Positions 17,550-26,601 of a stretch of 64,000 bases of DNA are shown piece by piece. The translations under genes were made by a program, and so were the position numbers. The notes below the pieces were generated by a model that did not search any database, had not been told where the DNA came from, and saw nothing but the letters and a program-made list of their open reading frames with translations. Source of the DNA: Flavobacterium wongokense. Lineage in GTDB: Bacteria > Bacteroidota > Bacteroidia > Flavobacteriales > Flavobacteriaceae. The stretch covers positions 89,822-153,821 of the forward strand of contig NZ_JAKIHP010000005.1 in assembly GCF_021608265.1 (NCBI RefSeq). The letters are read 5' to 3'. Within the stretch, counting starts at the first letter, position 1. Each line of letters opens with the position of its first letter.

Positions 17550-18692
17550 TTATGGATTTCTATTTTCGAGTTCTTTTCTTTCTATTTCCAGTTTTTTGAG
17601 TTTAAAATGAAGAGTCCTTGTTTCAAAAAACAGGAATAACAGGAGTAATATAAGCAGTATTATAAATGCTATTTTGTAGCAAATTGTCTTTGTTTTTATT
17701 TGGCCTGTTGCTGTTTCACCATTCTTTTTAATCTGGAAAAGCAGCTTATTGATGGATTGGCTCTCGGTCGCATTGATTGTTTTGATGGTTTGCTGGCATT
17801 TTGTAGCATATAAATGGTGTTTTTCACTATTATTTTGTGCCAGGTAATTATCAGATAATCCCTGATAAATGCCTTGATTTAAAATCAGGTCATTGCTATC
17901 GGTGGATGTTTTTAAGGCTTGCGTTAGTTGGTTAATGGACTCATCGTAATTGCCTTCAAGCGTATTGACTTCACCCAGGCCTTTATATCCGTAAGCCACC
18001 AAGGTTTTGGCATCAATTATCTTACCATATCTTATGGCCTGTGTGTAACAGATTTTGGCTGAATCCAACTGATTGGAATTCGTAAAACAATTAGCTTTAT
18101 TACTGCATATCACGCTCAAATTAGCATTTATTAAAGGATCATCGAGTGACTTCTTATAATAATAAAGCGCCTTGTTAAAGTAATCATTGGCAATATCACA
18201 ACTCATCTGTTCACGGTAAATGAATGCCCTTGATGCATAGTTGAATCCAAGTAATTTATCAAATGATTTGGTTTGCCTGGATTTGGTTGCTATCTGCAAT
18301 CCTTTATCAAGATAAATCAATGCCTTGTCGTATAATTTTAACTGCTGGTACTGCAGCCCAATTCGATTGTAAATCCTGGCCTTAAAAAAGTCATCTTCCA
18401 CTTTAGGCAATAATCTTAATGCCTTGGTAGCGTAATACAAGGATTTTGTATAATTCCTTTTGGAAGAATAAGCCGTAGAAATCAGTATTGAAAACTGTAT
18501 TTTGTTTTCTGTTGTAATATTGTCAGATTCGATGATTCTTTCTGCCTGAGCAATGACTTTGTCGGGGTTCTTGTATAAATCGTAATTAATGACTTTCAAA
18601 AGGCTGTCAATTTCCTTCTGTCCATACATTGAGGTACAGCAACATGCTAACATTAAAACCAAGAAGCGAATATGCAATTTTTTACTTTTCAT
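17550..18692 (-). CDS. TPR protein with C-terminal membrane helix and no output domain
   Basis: The 380-residue protein has a signal peptide ending MYGQKE, then about six tetratricopeptide repeats (for example YNRIGLQYQQLKLYDKALIY and ANCFTNSNQLDSAKICYTQA). One transmembrane helix follows near residues 335-355 (ICYKIAFIILLILLLLFLFF), then a short coiled coil (LKKLEIERKELENRNP) that ends abruptly. Relatives with this layout normally continue into a histidine kinase or LuxR/AraC DNA-binding domain; none is present and the next 140 bases do not encode one in another frame. It follows an AraC-type TPR regulator by 6 bases, so the two probably act together. Confidence 0.85.
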   Translation of the reverse strand: MKSKKLHIRFLVLMLACCCTSMYGQKEIDSLLKVINYDLYKNPDKVIAQAERIIESDNITTENKIQFSILISTAYSSKRNYTKSLYYATKALRLLPKVEDDFFKARIYNRIGLQYQQLKLYDKALIYLDKGLQIATKSRQTKSFDKLLGFNYASRAFIYREQMSCDIANDYFNKALYYYKKSLDDPLINANLSVICSNKANCFTNSNQLDSAKICYTQAIRYGKIIDAKTLVAYGYKGLGEVNTLEGNYDESINQLTQALKTSTDSNDLILNQGIYQGLSDNYLAQNNSEKHHLYATKCQQTIKTINATESQSINKLLFQIKKNGETATGQIKTKTICYKIAFIILLILLLLFLFFETRTLHFKLKKLEIERKELENRNP

Positions 18693-18698
18693 ACTGGT

Positions 18699-20240
18699 TT
18701 AATTTAGGCTAAAAACATTGTTCTCCTCTATTTTGTCCTGAGTCAGGAACTGGATAAAAACATTAGGTGTAATCCCGGTAATGTTCTTAAATACTGTCGA
18801 AAAACTACTGTGCGTAGAAAAACCGCATTCTTCTGCCAAATAACTGACTTTATAAGAAAGATAAATTGGGTCGGTTTTGAGTTTGTTAACGATATAGTGA
18901 ATTCGCAACTCATTAATATAGACATTGAAATTCTTCTCTTTGTACTGATTGATAACCTCCGAAAGATATTTAGTATTGGTATCAAACTGCGAAGCCAACT
19001 GCGCCAACGATATATCCTTGCTTAAGTATTTATTGCCGGTTTCAAATTTGGCCAACTTACTCAACAATAATTCATCGGTTTCCTTGGGTCTCTGATTGCT
19101 TTTCAGAATAAGTTTTTCAGGTGCATCAGGCTTAATTTCTGTAGCCTTGATTAGTTTGAGGTAATTGACTATATTAGAAGTGTAATTAATACGTGTTTGG
19201 TATTGCCATCTGATAAAAAGCCATACAAATGCGACAATAACTACAGCAATTCCTAAAACCCAAAGAAGGCGGTTTTCATGTTCCTGGACTAATGTTACAT
19301 TTTCAGATTCCTCATTCTGCAGTTTGTCAAAAGCAGCATTGACAGCCAACGTTTTTTCGGTGTTTAATAAGTTGTTTGCTACCGAAGCCTTTAGGCTAAA
19401 CTCACGATACTTTTCCTTGTCTTTTAACGCCAGGTAATTTTTGGCCCACTTTTCGTAAATCGCTGCATCAAAGTAAGGATTTTTGAATATTGTGGCTCTT
19501 TCAAATGCTGCTTTTAGTGCCTTTACAGCATTCTGATAATTCCCAGTTTTAAAATCACAATCACTGTAATGAAGATCGGCAATCATTTCCCAATAAATAT
19601 TTTTTGCATTATTTGTAATGTCCCGGCTAAAATAGAACGCCGCGGAATCTACTTTTTCGTTTTCAAGATATTTTTCAGCTAATTGGGTGGTTATAGTGCC
19701 TTTTGCCAAAGACGCATAATCGTTGATTTGATTTGGATTGGTTTCTTTTAGTAAACGGAGGTAGGTGTCAATACCTGTATAGGATTTTGCATATAAGAGT
19801 TCGTAGTTTTTTATTTTCTTCTCCCATTTAATATCGCCATTTGCCATTTTTTTTGCAATGGCAATGTATTCCGACGATGCTTCATATAGGTCTAAAAAAC
19901 TAAAAATTTCTGCTGCCTGGAGTAAGGTCTCAATTTTAATGCTTTTGTCGTCAATTTGCGATAACTGTTTCACAGCTAACATAACATTATCTACAGCCAA
20001 GGCATACTTTCCTGTAACGAAATAATAATTGGCCAATAACGAATTGCATTGAACAAGCACCTTATTCGAATAATCATAATTGTGAAGAATGTATTCTGTT
20101 ATTTTTAGGCTTTGACCCGGATTGATATACAATTCAATTTTCGCTTTTTGTATCAGCGTACTTGTCTCTTCTCCTTTTTGCGAAAACAAAAAAGATGTCC
20201 CAATTAGAAAAGTTGCCATACAGACTAAAAACTTGCGCAT
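18699..20240 (-). CDS. TPR membrane regulator with AraC-type DNA-binding domain
   Basis: The start is taken at ATG 20240, where the signal peptide MRKFLVCMATFLIGTSFLFSQ begins (513 residues). TPR-like helices occupy about residues 30-310, then one transmembrane helix (LLWVLGIAVVIVAFVWLFIR), then a cytoplasmic AraC HTH at the C-terminus: SLAQLASQFDTNTKYLSEVIN, VSYLAEECGFSTHSSFSTVF and GITPNVFIQ. It therefore couples an outside (periplasmic) TPR sensor directly to DNA binding, a design common in Bacteroidota. The target is not visible; a lone receiver gene is divergent from it. Confidence 0.92.
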   Translation of the reverse strand: MRKFLVCMATFLIGTSFLFSQKGEETSTLIQKAKIELYINPGQSLKITEYILHNYDYSNKVLVQCNSLLANYYFVTGKYALAVDNVMLAVKQLSQIDDKSIKIETLLQAAEIFSFLDLYEASSEYIAIAKKMANGDIKWEKKIKNYELLYAKSYTGIDTYLRLLKETNPNQINDYASLAKGTITTQLAEKYLENEKVDSAAFYFSRDITNNAKNIYWEMIADLHYSDCDFKTGNYQNAVKALKAAFERATIFKNPYFDAAIYEKWAKNYLALKDKEKYREFSLKASVANNLLNTEKTLAVNAAFDKLQNEESENVTLVQEHENRLLWVLGIAVVIVAFVWLFIRWQYQTRINYTSNIVNYLKLIKATEIKPDAPEKLILKSNQRPKETDELLLSKLAKFETGNKYLSKDISLAQLASQFDTNTKYLSEVINQYKEKNFNVYINELRIHYIVNKLKTDPIYLSYKVSYLAEECGFSTHSSFSTVFKNITGITPNVFIQFLTQDKIEENNVFSLN

Positions 20241-20474
20241 AAGTTGAGTGGTTGTATAACAAAAATAAATTATTTCACCCAATAAACGAGGCTCTCGCCA
20301 CGCTTTTTTAACAGTTATTTATTTAAGTGAAAATAATTTTTAAATCACTAAAAAACAGTCGTTTATGCAATTTTTTTCAATGCCAAATTTCACGAATTTC
20401 AAAAGACAATCATTATTATAATCGCAACATTTACAATAGCTTGCACCGAATTAAAACAACTAAACCAGAATGTT

Positions 20475-20906
20475 ATGGAATATAATTATGCCTTTTTGCT
20501 GATTGAAGATAATGTAATTGACCAGATTATATCCAGCCATATTTTAAAAATGGCATTTTCATCCCCAAAAATAAGTATTGTCAACAATGGTAAAGAGGCA
20601 ATTTATTGGTTAAAAGCAAATAGGGAAAAATTGAATAAACCGCTTATTATCCTGTCAGATATTACGATGCCGGTAATGGATGGATTCCAGTTCCTTGCCA
20701 AATATGACAAACTTCCGGATGAAATTAAAAAAGGAACGCAAATCTTCATGCTTTCGTCAACACTTTGCATAAAGGAAATTAAAAAAGGCAGGAACAATCC
20801 TTATGTCAAGGACGTGTTGTGCAAACCGCTGCCGATAGAAAATTTTCTTGGAATGATCCATCCTGAACACAAACATATATCCACAAGTTCTGTTTTCCCT
20901 AATTAA
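20475..20906 (+). CDS. Single-domain response regulator (receiver only)
   Basis: The 143-residue protein is a CheY-like receiver: acidic pocket LLIEDN (E11, D12), phosphoacceptor D62 in LSDITMPVMDG, Ser/Thr in FMLSST and the conserved Lys in VLCKPLP near residue 117. There is no output domain. It may be read by a kinase or partner elsewhere. It is divergent from the TPR-AraC gene (191 bases between the annotated ends) and ends at a strong terminator. Confidence 0.93.
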   Translation: MEYNYAFLLIEDNVIDQIISSHILKMAFSSPKISIVNNGKEAIYWLKANREKLNKPLIILSDITMPVMDGFQFLAKYDKLPDEIKKGTQIFMLSSTLCIKEIKKGRNNPYVKDVLCKPLPIENFLGMIHPEHKHISTSSVFPN

Positions 20907-20908
20907 TA

Positions 20909-20938
20909 AAAAAACGCCACTCAATAAGTGGCGTTTTT
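20909..20938 (+). terminator. Bidirectional terminator between receiver and metalloprotease genes
   Basis: AAACGCCACT, loop CAATA, AGTGGCGTTT with flanking A and T runs, between two convergent genes. It is identical to the hairpin at 15034-15062, about 5.9 kb away. Confidence 0.9.
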
Positions 20939-20957
20939 AATTCTACAAATCTTTACA

Positions 20958-23900
20958 CTATTCCTTTACAAAACGTTTTACAACGATTTGACCATTCTTT
21001 TCAATTTCCAGCAAATACATATTGGTCGTCAATCCTGAAACAGAAATCTGCCCATTCTGAACGGTTCCTTTGGCAATTTGCTGCCCTAATGCATTCAGGA
21101 TTCTATAGCTTGCATTTTCTGAATCTGAAATGTTCAGGTAATCTCCTTTAACAGGGTTAGGGTATAATTTGACATTGTTCATGTTAGCCGAAGCATCACT
21201 TGGACGGCTGTTCAATCCGCCACAAGTATCGGTTGCAAACGAATCCCATTCGCCAGCCAAATTGAAGGTTGTATTTGGAGATAAAACAGTAGTTTTTCTT
21301 CTCAAGGTAACGTCAATTGCAAAGTTGGCTGTTCCTCCGTCAAAAGTCCCGATGATATCAATCAAAACTCCGTTTTTAAATAATCCAACAGCATCGTTAC
21401 CATTAAAAGTCATCTCATTACCAGCTGTAGAAATATTGGCACTCGCCGAATTGTAACAAGCCAAAGCGATTGAGCTGTTTACCATGACAAATTTGGCTCC
21501 GTTATTCAATGTTCCCGAAAGTGTAATCCCTGTTGACCAAGCTCCTGCTCCATTGGTTTGTTTTTTAACCGTATAGATTGATAAACTCACCGCTGCACCG
21601 GTATTGTTTGCAATTTCCAGTGCTTTATTGTTTGATGAACCTTCAATATATTCAGAGAACATCAAATCGGTTGCATTACTGGAATTTGCCAATGTTGTAA
21701 CGTTGGCCGTATTACTATCTGCAGAAACATTTGAAGCTGCATCTTTTGCTCTTACTGTAAAAGTATAAGCTGTTGAAGCTGTCAATCCCGTTACTGCATA
21801 AGTTGTGGCAGTTGTGGTTGAACCAATCAATGAACCTCCTTGGTACACATCATAACCTGTTACAGCTACATTGTCTGTTGAGGCTGTCCATGACAAATTG
21901 GTGGTAGTCTGTGTCGTTCCCGAAGCGGTTAAACTTGTTGGAGCTGTTGGAGCTGTAGTGTCTGGTGGCGTAAGCGTAGTTACGTTAGCAGTATTACTCG
22001 CAGCTGAAATATTCCCAGCAGCATCTTTCGCTTTTACCGTAAAGGCATAAGCCGTTGATGCTGTCAATCCGGTTACAGCGTAAGTTGTAGCTGTAGTAGT
22101 TGAACCTATCAAAGAAGCTCCTTGGTAAACATCGTAACCCGTAACTGCTACATTATCAGTTGAAGCAGTCCATGATAAATTGGTGGTCGTTTGTGTTGTC
22201 CCCGATGCCGTTAAACTTGTTGGAGCTGTTGGAGCCGTAGTATCAGCCACTGCAGCCTGAATGTTTACCGTGTAATCTTCAACCTGTCCGTAAGAGAACG
22301 CTTCGCAGGAAGTTGGTACTCCATTATATTTCATCGAAACCCTCATTCTGGTAGTTCCTAAAGTTGCCGTTGCCGGAATCGTGATAGAACCTGAAACCGG
22401 AGTTGTAGTTGAAGCAGCGTTAGTCCAAACAGTTTCTCCGCTGTCAGTAAATACCCCATTTTGATTGTAGTCGATAAAAACTGCATAACCTTCCGGGTAG
22501 GCAGTGCTGGTCCATGATGGAGTTACTGTGATTGTATAAGCACTTCCTCTTGTAGCATTTGTAGTTTGCGCCGTAAAATTTTCATAACCTGTAGTTCCGG
22601 TTGAAGTATTATCAATAGTTCCAAAAACAACTCTTCCAATTTTCTCATCAGCTGTGCTGTTTCCTTGTGAAGAACAATAAGAAATCGGAGCTGCTGGTGT
22701 CGTTACATTGGCTGTATTGCTTGCAGCAGAAATGTTTCCGGCTGCATCTTTTGCTTTTACTGTAAAAGCGTAAGCTGTTGAACCCGACAATCCGGTTACA
22801 GCGTAAGTTGTAGCAGTTGTAGTCGAACCTAATAAAGTTGCCCCTTGATAAACATCATAACCCGTAACCGCAACATTATCTGTAGAAGCTGTCCACGATA
22901 AGTTAGTAGAATTATATGTTGTGCCTGATGCTGTCAAACTTGTTGGTGCGCTTGGTGCAGTCGTATCAGAAGAACCTGCTGTAATCGTAAAATTCGCATT
23001 GGAAACATCAAAGAAAATATGATTGGTTCCTTTGACCATGATCCTGTTGGTTGTTCCCGGTGTATTCGGAATTGTTACTGCCTGCGTTCCATCATTTGGC
23101 GTAGCCGCCAATAAAGTTGTCCAGGTTGAACCCGCATTTGTTGAAATCAAAATATCAACATTGGCACAATTTACACCATTAGCTGTTGTTCCGGCTACTG
23201 CCCAGGTAACGGTTTGTGTGCTTCCGCCTACATACGAAACAGCAGTATTTGGTGCGGTTACACTAAATGGCCCCGCAGTTCCATTAACTGAAATAACCGT
23301 ATCGTCGCTATTATTTCCCGAACCACCGGCTCTGTTGTCCCGAACCGTCAATCTGAAATTTAAGGTTCTTGCTACAGATGATAAGGCTTCAACCGTAATT
23401 TCGCTTCCAGCTGTAGTCGTTGCTCCTGTCAATACAGAAGACATTTTTGGAAAATAACGCGTTGGCGAAGTTGTTGGAGTGTAAGACCTATAATTTACTC
23501 CGGTAGTTTTAGTCGCGCTTGGCGCAGCTGCAGTACTTTGTGAGTTCATTTGTTCCCAGCAATAAGTCAATGTATCTCCATTGGCATCTGTTCCGCTTCC
23601 GGTCAACATAAACGGAGTGCTTTTTGGGATAGTATAATCCAATCCTGCATTGGCAGTTGGAATAGAATTCCCTGTTGCTGTATTTGTCTGGCAGGTTGTT
23701 GTTTTAATAAAATTGGTTACCTGCTGAATGCTTACTGCATGGAAATAAGGATCGGAATGCGCCTGAATGTCCAAGTCCGTAATTCCTGCATACCCCATAA
23801 TTGTTGACCCTGAACCTGGCTCCATTTGAACACCGGTTCCCTCATTGCTATGTGTAAAAGTATGGTTCGCTCCAAATTGGTGCCCCATTTCGTGCGCTAC

Positions 23901-24956
23901 GTAATCAATGTCAAAATTATCACCTGATGGCACACCGTCATTTGGGGAGGTGTATCCGCTTCCTTTATAATTGGATGGCGTTGTAATTCCGTCTACAACT
24001 TCTGTAGACATATCATTGCTACAAACACAACCGATACAGCCTGCGTTTCCTCCGCCTCCTGTTGCTCCAAAAAGGTGTCCGATATCAAAATTGGCATTGC
24101 CAATCACAGAACTCAAGGTATTCATCAATTGCAGGTTCCAGTTGTCCAAACCTGAAGCTGGAGAATAAGGGTCTGTAGAAGCGCTGGTGTAAATTACTGC
24201 ATCCGTATTGGAAATCAATACCATCCTGGTGGCAAAATCTTTTTCAAAAACACCATTCACACGAGTCATAGTGTTATTTATTGCTGCCAAAGCCAAAGCT
24301 TTTGTTCCACCAAAATAAGCAGTATATTCACCAGTAACCGACATTGCTAAACGATAGGTTCTTAAGGTAGAATCATCCGCATTTGGACGTGCAAAGGCTG
24401 TATTTGCCAAATCCTGATGAGCCGTTTCAATAATTTTACATTCAAACCTGTTTAATGATGCAGCCTTATCTGCTTTTCGATATACAGTATAAGTACTTAA
24501 GTTTGTAGTGTAGGGTTCAATGAACTCGGCACTTTGGTCTGCTCTGACCACCATCGTCTGCAAGCCCAGTGGTGACAAACTAAAATATATTGTCGAAGTT
24601 GGATTTTCAACTCCCTGTCCGATATAGGATTTGATTTCCGGATAACGCGCAGCTAATGCCGGATCCATGTTTGAGGATTCCTGAATGCGGTAACTTTCCA
24701 TTTGCCCATCAGCATTTGGGAAAGCTACAACCACATTTGATTTTCCCGAAGAAAACCTTTTAGGCGCATTGCTTAAAGACTGCCGCAATGCGTTTGTGTC
24801 TAATGCAAATAAATTGGGATTTCGAATTGATTGCTTGTTAGCGACCACCACATCATTGGCTTTTTCGGTGGTTCTGGTCCAAGCTGTTCTTCCGTTTTGG
24901 GCAAAGGAAAAACCTGAGATTGCCAAGGCAGCAATCAGGAGTAATTTGTTTTTCAT
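20958..24956 (-). CDS. Large secreted reprolysin-like zinc metalloprotease with FN3, GEVED and lamin-tail domains and T9SS signal
   Basis: The product has 1332 residues. A signal peptide is followed by a propeptide-like region and an M12B-like catalytic domain. HEMGHQFGANH around residues 355-365 is the extended zinc motif HExxHxxGxxH, followed by MGYAGI, a met-turn. Next are a REJ/PKD-like region, one fibronectin type III domain, a GEVED module (FIDYNQNGVFTDSGETVW ... YGQVEDYTVNI), two further FN3 domains almost identical to each other, and a lamin-tail-like domain (LMFSEYIEGSSNNKALEI). The C-terminus VKLYPNPVKGDYLNIS...EIEKNGQIVVKRFVKE is a type A T9SS sorting domain. It is probably an exported protease. 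Confidence 0.93.
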   Translation of the reverse strand: MKNKLLLIAALAISGFSFAQNGRTAWTRTTEKANDVVVANKQSIRNPNLFALDTNALRQSLSNAPKRFSSGKSNVVVAFPNADGQMESYRIQESSNMDPALAARYPEIKSYIGQGVENPTSTIYFSLSPLGLQTMVVRADQSAEFIEPYTTNLSTYTVYRKADKAASLNRFECKIIETAHQDLANTAFARPNADDSTLRTYRLAMSVTGEYTAYFGGTKALALAAINNTMTRVNGVFEKDFATRMVLISNTDAVIYTSASTDPYSPASGLDNWNLQLMNTLSSVIGNANFDIGHLFGATGGGGNAGCIGCVCSNDMSTEVVDGITTPSNYKGSGYTSPNDGVPSGDNFDIDYVAHEMGHQFGANHTFTHSNEGTGVQMEPGSGSTIMGYAGITDLDIQAHSDPYFHAVSIQQVTNFIKTTTCQTNTATGNSIPTANAGLDYTIPKSTPFMLTGSGTDANGDTLTYCWEQMNSQSTAAAPSATKTTGVNYRSYTPTTSPTRYFPKMSSVLTGATTTAGSEITVEALSSVARTLNFRLTVRDNRAGGSGNNSDDTVISVNGTAGPFSVTAPNTAVSYVGGSTQTVTWAVAGTTANGVNCANVDILISTNAGSTWTTLLAATPNDGTQAVTIPNTPGTTNRIMVKGTNHIFFDVSNANFTITAGSSDTTAPSAPTSLTASGTTYNSTNLSWTASTDNVAVTGYDVYQGATLLGSTTTATTYAVTGLSGSTAYAFTVKAKDAAGNISAASNTANVTTPAAPISYCSSQGNSTADEKIGRVVFGTIDNTSTGTTGYENFTAQTTNATRGSAYTITVTPSWTSTAYPEGYAVFIDYNQNGVFTDSGETVWTNAASTTTPVSGSITIPATATLGTTRMRVSMKYNGVPTSCEAFSYGQVEDYTVNIQAAVADTTAPTAPTSLTASGTTQTTTNLSWTASTDNVAVTGYDVYQGASLIGSTTTATTYAVTGLTASTAYAFTVKAKDAAGNISAASNTANVTTLTPPDTTAPTAPTSLTASGTTQTTTNLSWTASTDNVAVTGYDVYQGGSLIGSTTTATTYAVTGLTASTAYTFTVRAKDAASNVSADSNTANVTTLANSSNATDLMFSEYIEGSSNNKALEIANNTGAAVSLSIYTVKKQTNGAGAWSTGITLSGTLNNGAKFVMVNSSIALACYNSASANISTAGNEMTFNGNDAVGLFKNGVLIDIIGTFDGGTANFAIDVTLRRKTTVLSPNTTFNLAGEWDSFATDTCGGLNSRPSDASANMNNVKLYPNPVKGDYLNISDSENASYRILNALGQQIAKGTVQNGQISVSGLTTNMYLLEIEKNGQIVVKRFVKE

Positions 24957-24983
24957 AAATTTGGTTGGTTAATTATTAGACGC

Positions 24984-24991
24984 CAAATATA
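24984..24991 (-). promoter_or_regulatory. -7 box of the metalloprotease promoter
   Basis: Minus strand TATATTTG matches the flavobacterial -7 consensus TAnnTTTG, 27 bases before the metalloprotease ATG. No clear TTG is found at the -33 position. Confidence 0.45.
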
Positions 24992-25100
24992 TTAATTTCC
25001 CATTACCGTTGACAGAATGTTGATAATACTTTAATTTATTAACAATTTCATTATAATAAATTAAACATATAACCTAAAATACGAAGTTATAACCCACAAA

Positions 25101-25133
25101 AAAAAGCGAAACACTCCCGTCTTTCGCTTTTTT
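25101..25133. terminator. Orphan terminator-like hairpin between divergent genes
   Basis: AAAAAGCGAAA, a short loop, then TTTCGCTTTTTT, with A-run and T-run on opposite sides so it could work in both directions. It lies inside the 344-base divergent region between the metalloprotease and gdh genes, where no protein gene ends. Either it closes a small untranslated RNA or it is left over from a lost gene. I see no other gene in 24957-25300. Confidence 0.6.
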
Positions 25134-25266
25134 GGATAACCTAAATATTTTACGATTATTTCTTATGATAAATTTACTAACTTATTCTTCAGGAGTCAAT
25201 CATTTTAACATTACTTTAATCGAAATAAGTTTCTTCACAAGGCAACAAATTCATGTTTTGAATTAT

Positions 25267-25274
25267 TATATTTG
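25267..25274 (+). promoter_or_regulatory. -7 box of the gdh promoter
   Basis: TATATTTG, matching TAnnTTTG, 26 bases before the ATG of the glutamate dehydrogenase gene. A matching TTG at -33 is not evident. Confidence 0.5.
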
Positions 25275-25300
25275 CACCAAAATAATACAACTAAACCCTA

Positions 25301-26527
25301 ATGAAAGATTTACTTAAAAAATTCGAAAATAAAACACCTGAAATAGTATTTAACTGGAAAGATGCTGAAACTGAGGCTGAAGGATGGACCGTAATCAACT
25401 CCCTTCGCGGAGGTGCTGCCGGTGGCGGAACGAGGATGAGAAAAGGACTTGATATGAACGAAGTACTTTCGTTGGCTAAAACCATGGAGGTTAAATTCTC
25501 GGTTTCAGGACCAGCGATTGGTGGGGCAAAATCGGGTATTAATTTCGACCCAAATGACCCACGCAAAAAAGGCGTTTTGCAACGTTGGTATAAAGCGGTT
25601 TCTCCTTTATTGAAAAGCTATTACGGAACCGGAGGCGATTTAAATGTGGACGAAATCCATGAGGTGATTCCGTTTACGGAAGAATGTGGTGTGTGGCATC
25701 CGCAGGAAGGTGTTTTTAACGGGCACTTCAAACCGACCGAAGCTGATAAAATTAACCGAATTGGCCAATTGCGCCAAGGTGTTATCAAGGTGATCGAAAA
25801 TCCAAAATTCTCTCCGGATGTTTTGCGGAAATATACTGTTGCCGACATGATTACAGGTTATGGCGTTGCCGAAGCTGTCCGTCATTATTACCATATTTAT
25901 GGTGGTGATGTCCACGGCAAAAAAGCAATCGTTCAGGGATTTGGAAATGTAGGTTCTGCCGCAGCTTTTTATTTGGCAGAAATGGGTGCGAAAGTTGTCG
26001 GAATCATTGACCGCGATGGTGGTGTTATCAATGAAAACGGATTTACATTTGAAGAAATCAAAATGTTGTTCCTAAATAAGGACGGAAACAAACTGGTGGC
26101 ACAAAACATGATTCCATTTGCTGAAATCAATGAAAAAATCTGGACCTTGGGCGCTGACATTTTTGCTCCTTGTGCAGCTTCGCGTTTGGTAACCAAAGAA
26201 CAGGTTGACAACTTAATCAACAACGGCCTGGAAGTAATTTCGTGTGGTGCCAACGTGCCATTTGCCGACAAGGAAATTTTCTTTGGCCCAATCATGGAAG
26301 AAACCGACAGCAAAGTGAGTTTAATTCCCGACTTTATTTCCAACTGTGGAATGGCGAGGGTTTTTGCTTATTTTATGGAGGCTAAAGTCCAAATGACCGA
26401 CGAAGCTATTTTCTATGACATTTCAGAAACCATCAAGAAGGCATTGGAAAAGGCACACAATTTGCATGCTGACAAAAAAAATATCAGCGCAACAGCTTTT
26501 GAAATTGCTCTGAAACAATTGGTATAA
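25301..26527 (+). CDS. Glu/Leu/Phe/Val dehydrogenase
   Basis: The 408-residue protein belongs to the amino-acid dehydrogenase family that converts glutamate (or branched-chain/aromatic amino acids) to the oxo acid with NAD(P). Motifs: GGAAGGGTRMRKGL, the catalytic lysine region GPAIGGAKSGINFDP, TGGDLNVDEIHEV, the Rossmann motif VQGFGNVGSAAAFYLAEMG with the acidic end of strand 2 in GIIDRDGG (suggesting NAD), and ISCGANVPF. The typical family length is 410-450 residues. Whether glutamate is the true substrate cannot be decided from sequence alone. It stands upstream of tonB. Confidence 0.93.
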   Translation: MKDLLKKFENKTPEIVFNWKDAETEAEGWTVINSLRGGAAGGGTRMRKGLDMNEVLSLAKTMEVKFSVSGPAIGGAKSGINFDPNDPRKKGVLQRWYKAVSPLLKSYYGTGGDLNVDEIHEVIPFTEECGVWHPQEGVFNGHFKPTEADKINRIGQLRQGVIKVIENPKFSPDVLRKYTVADMITGYGVAEAVRHYYHIYGGDVHGKKAIVQGFGNVGSAAAFYLAEMGAKVVGIIDRDGGVINENGFTFEEIKMLFLNKDGNKLVAQNMIPFAEINEKIWTLGADIFAPCAASRLVTKEQVDNLINNGLEVISCGANVPFADKEIFFGPIMEETDSKVSLIPDFISNCGMARVFAYFMEAKVQMTDEAIFYDISETIKKALEKAHNLHADKKNISATAFEIALKQLV

Positions 26528-26601
26528 TAGAAAATACCAACTATATTACACAATAATTTGTATTTTTAAGCGTTATAGTAGTAACTACAAATAAGACTCT
26601 T

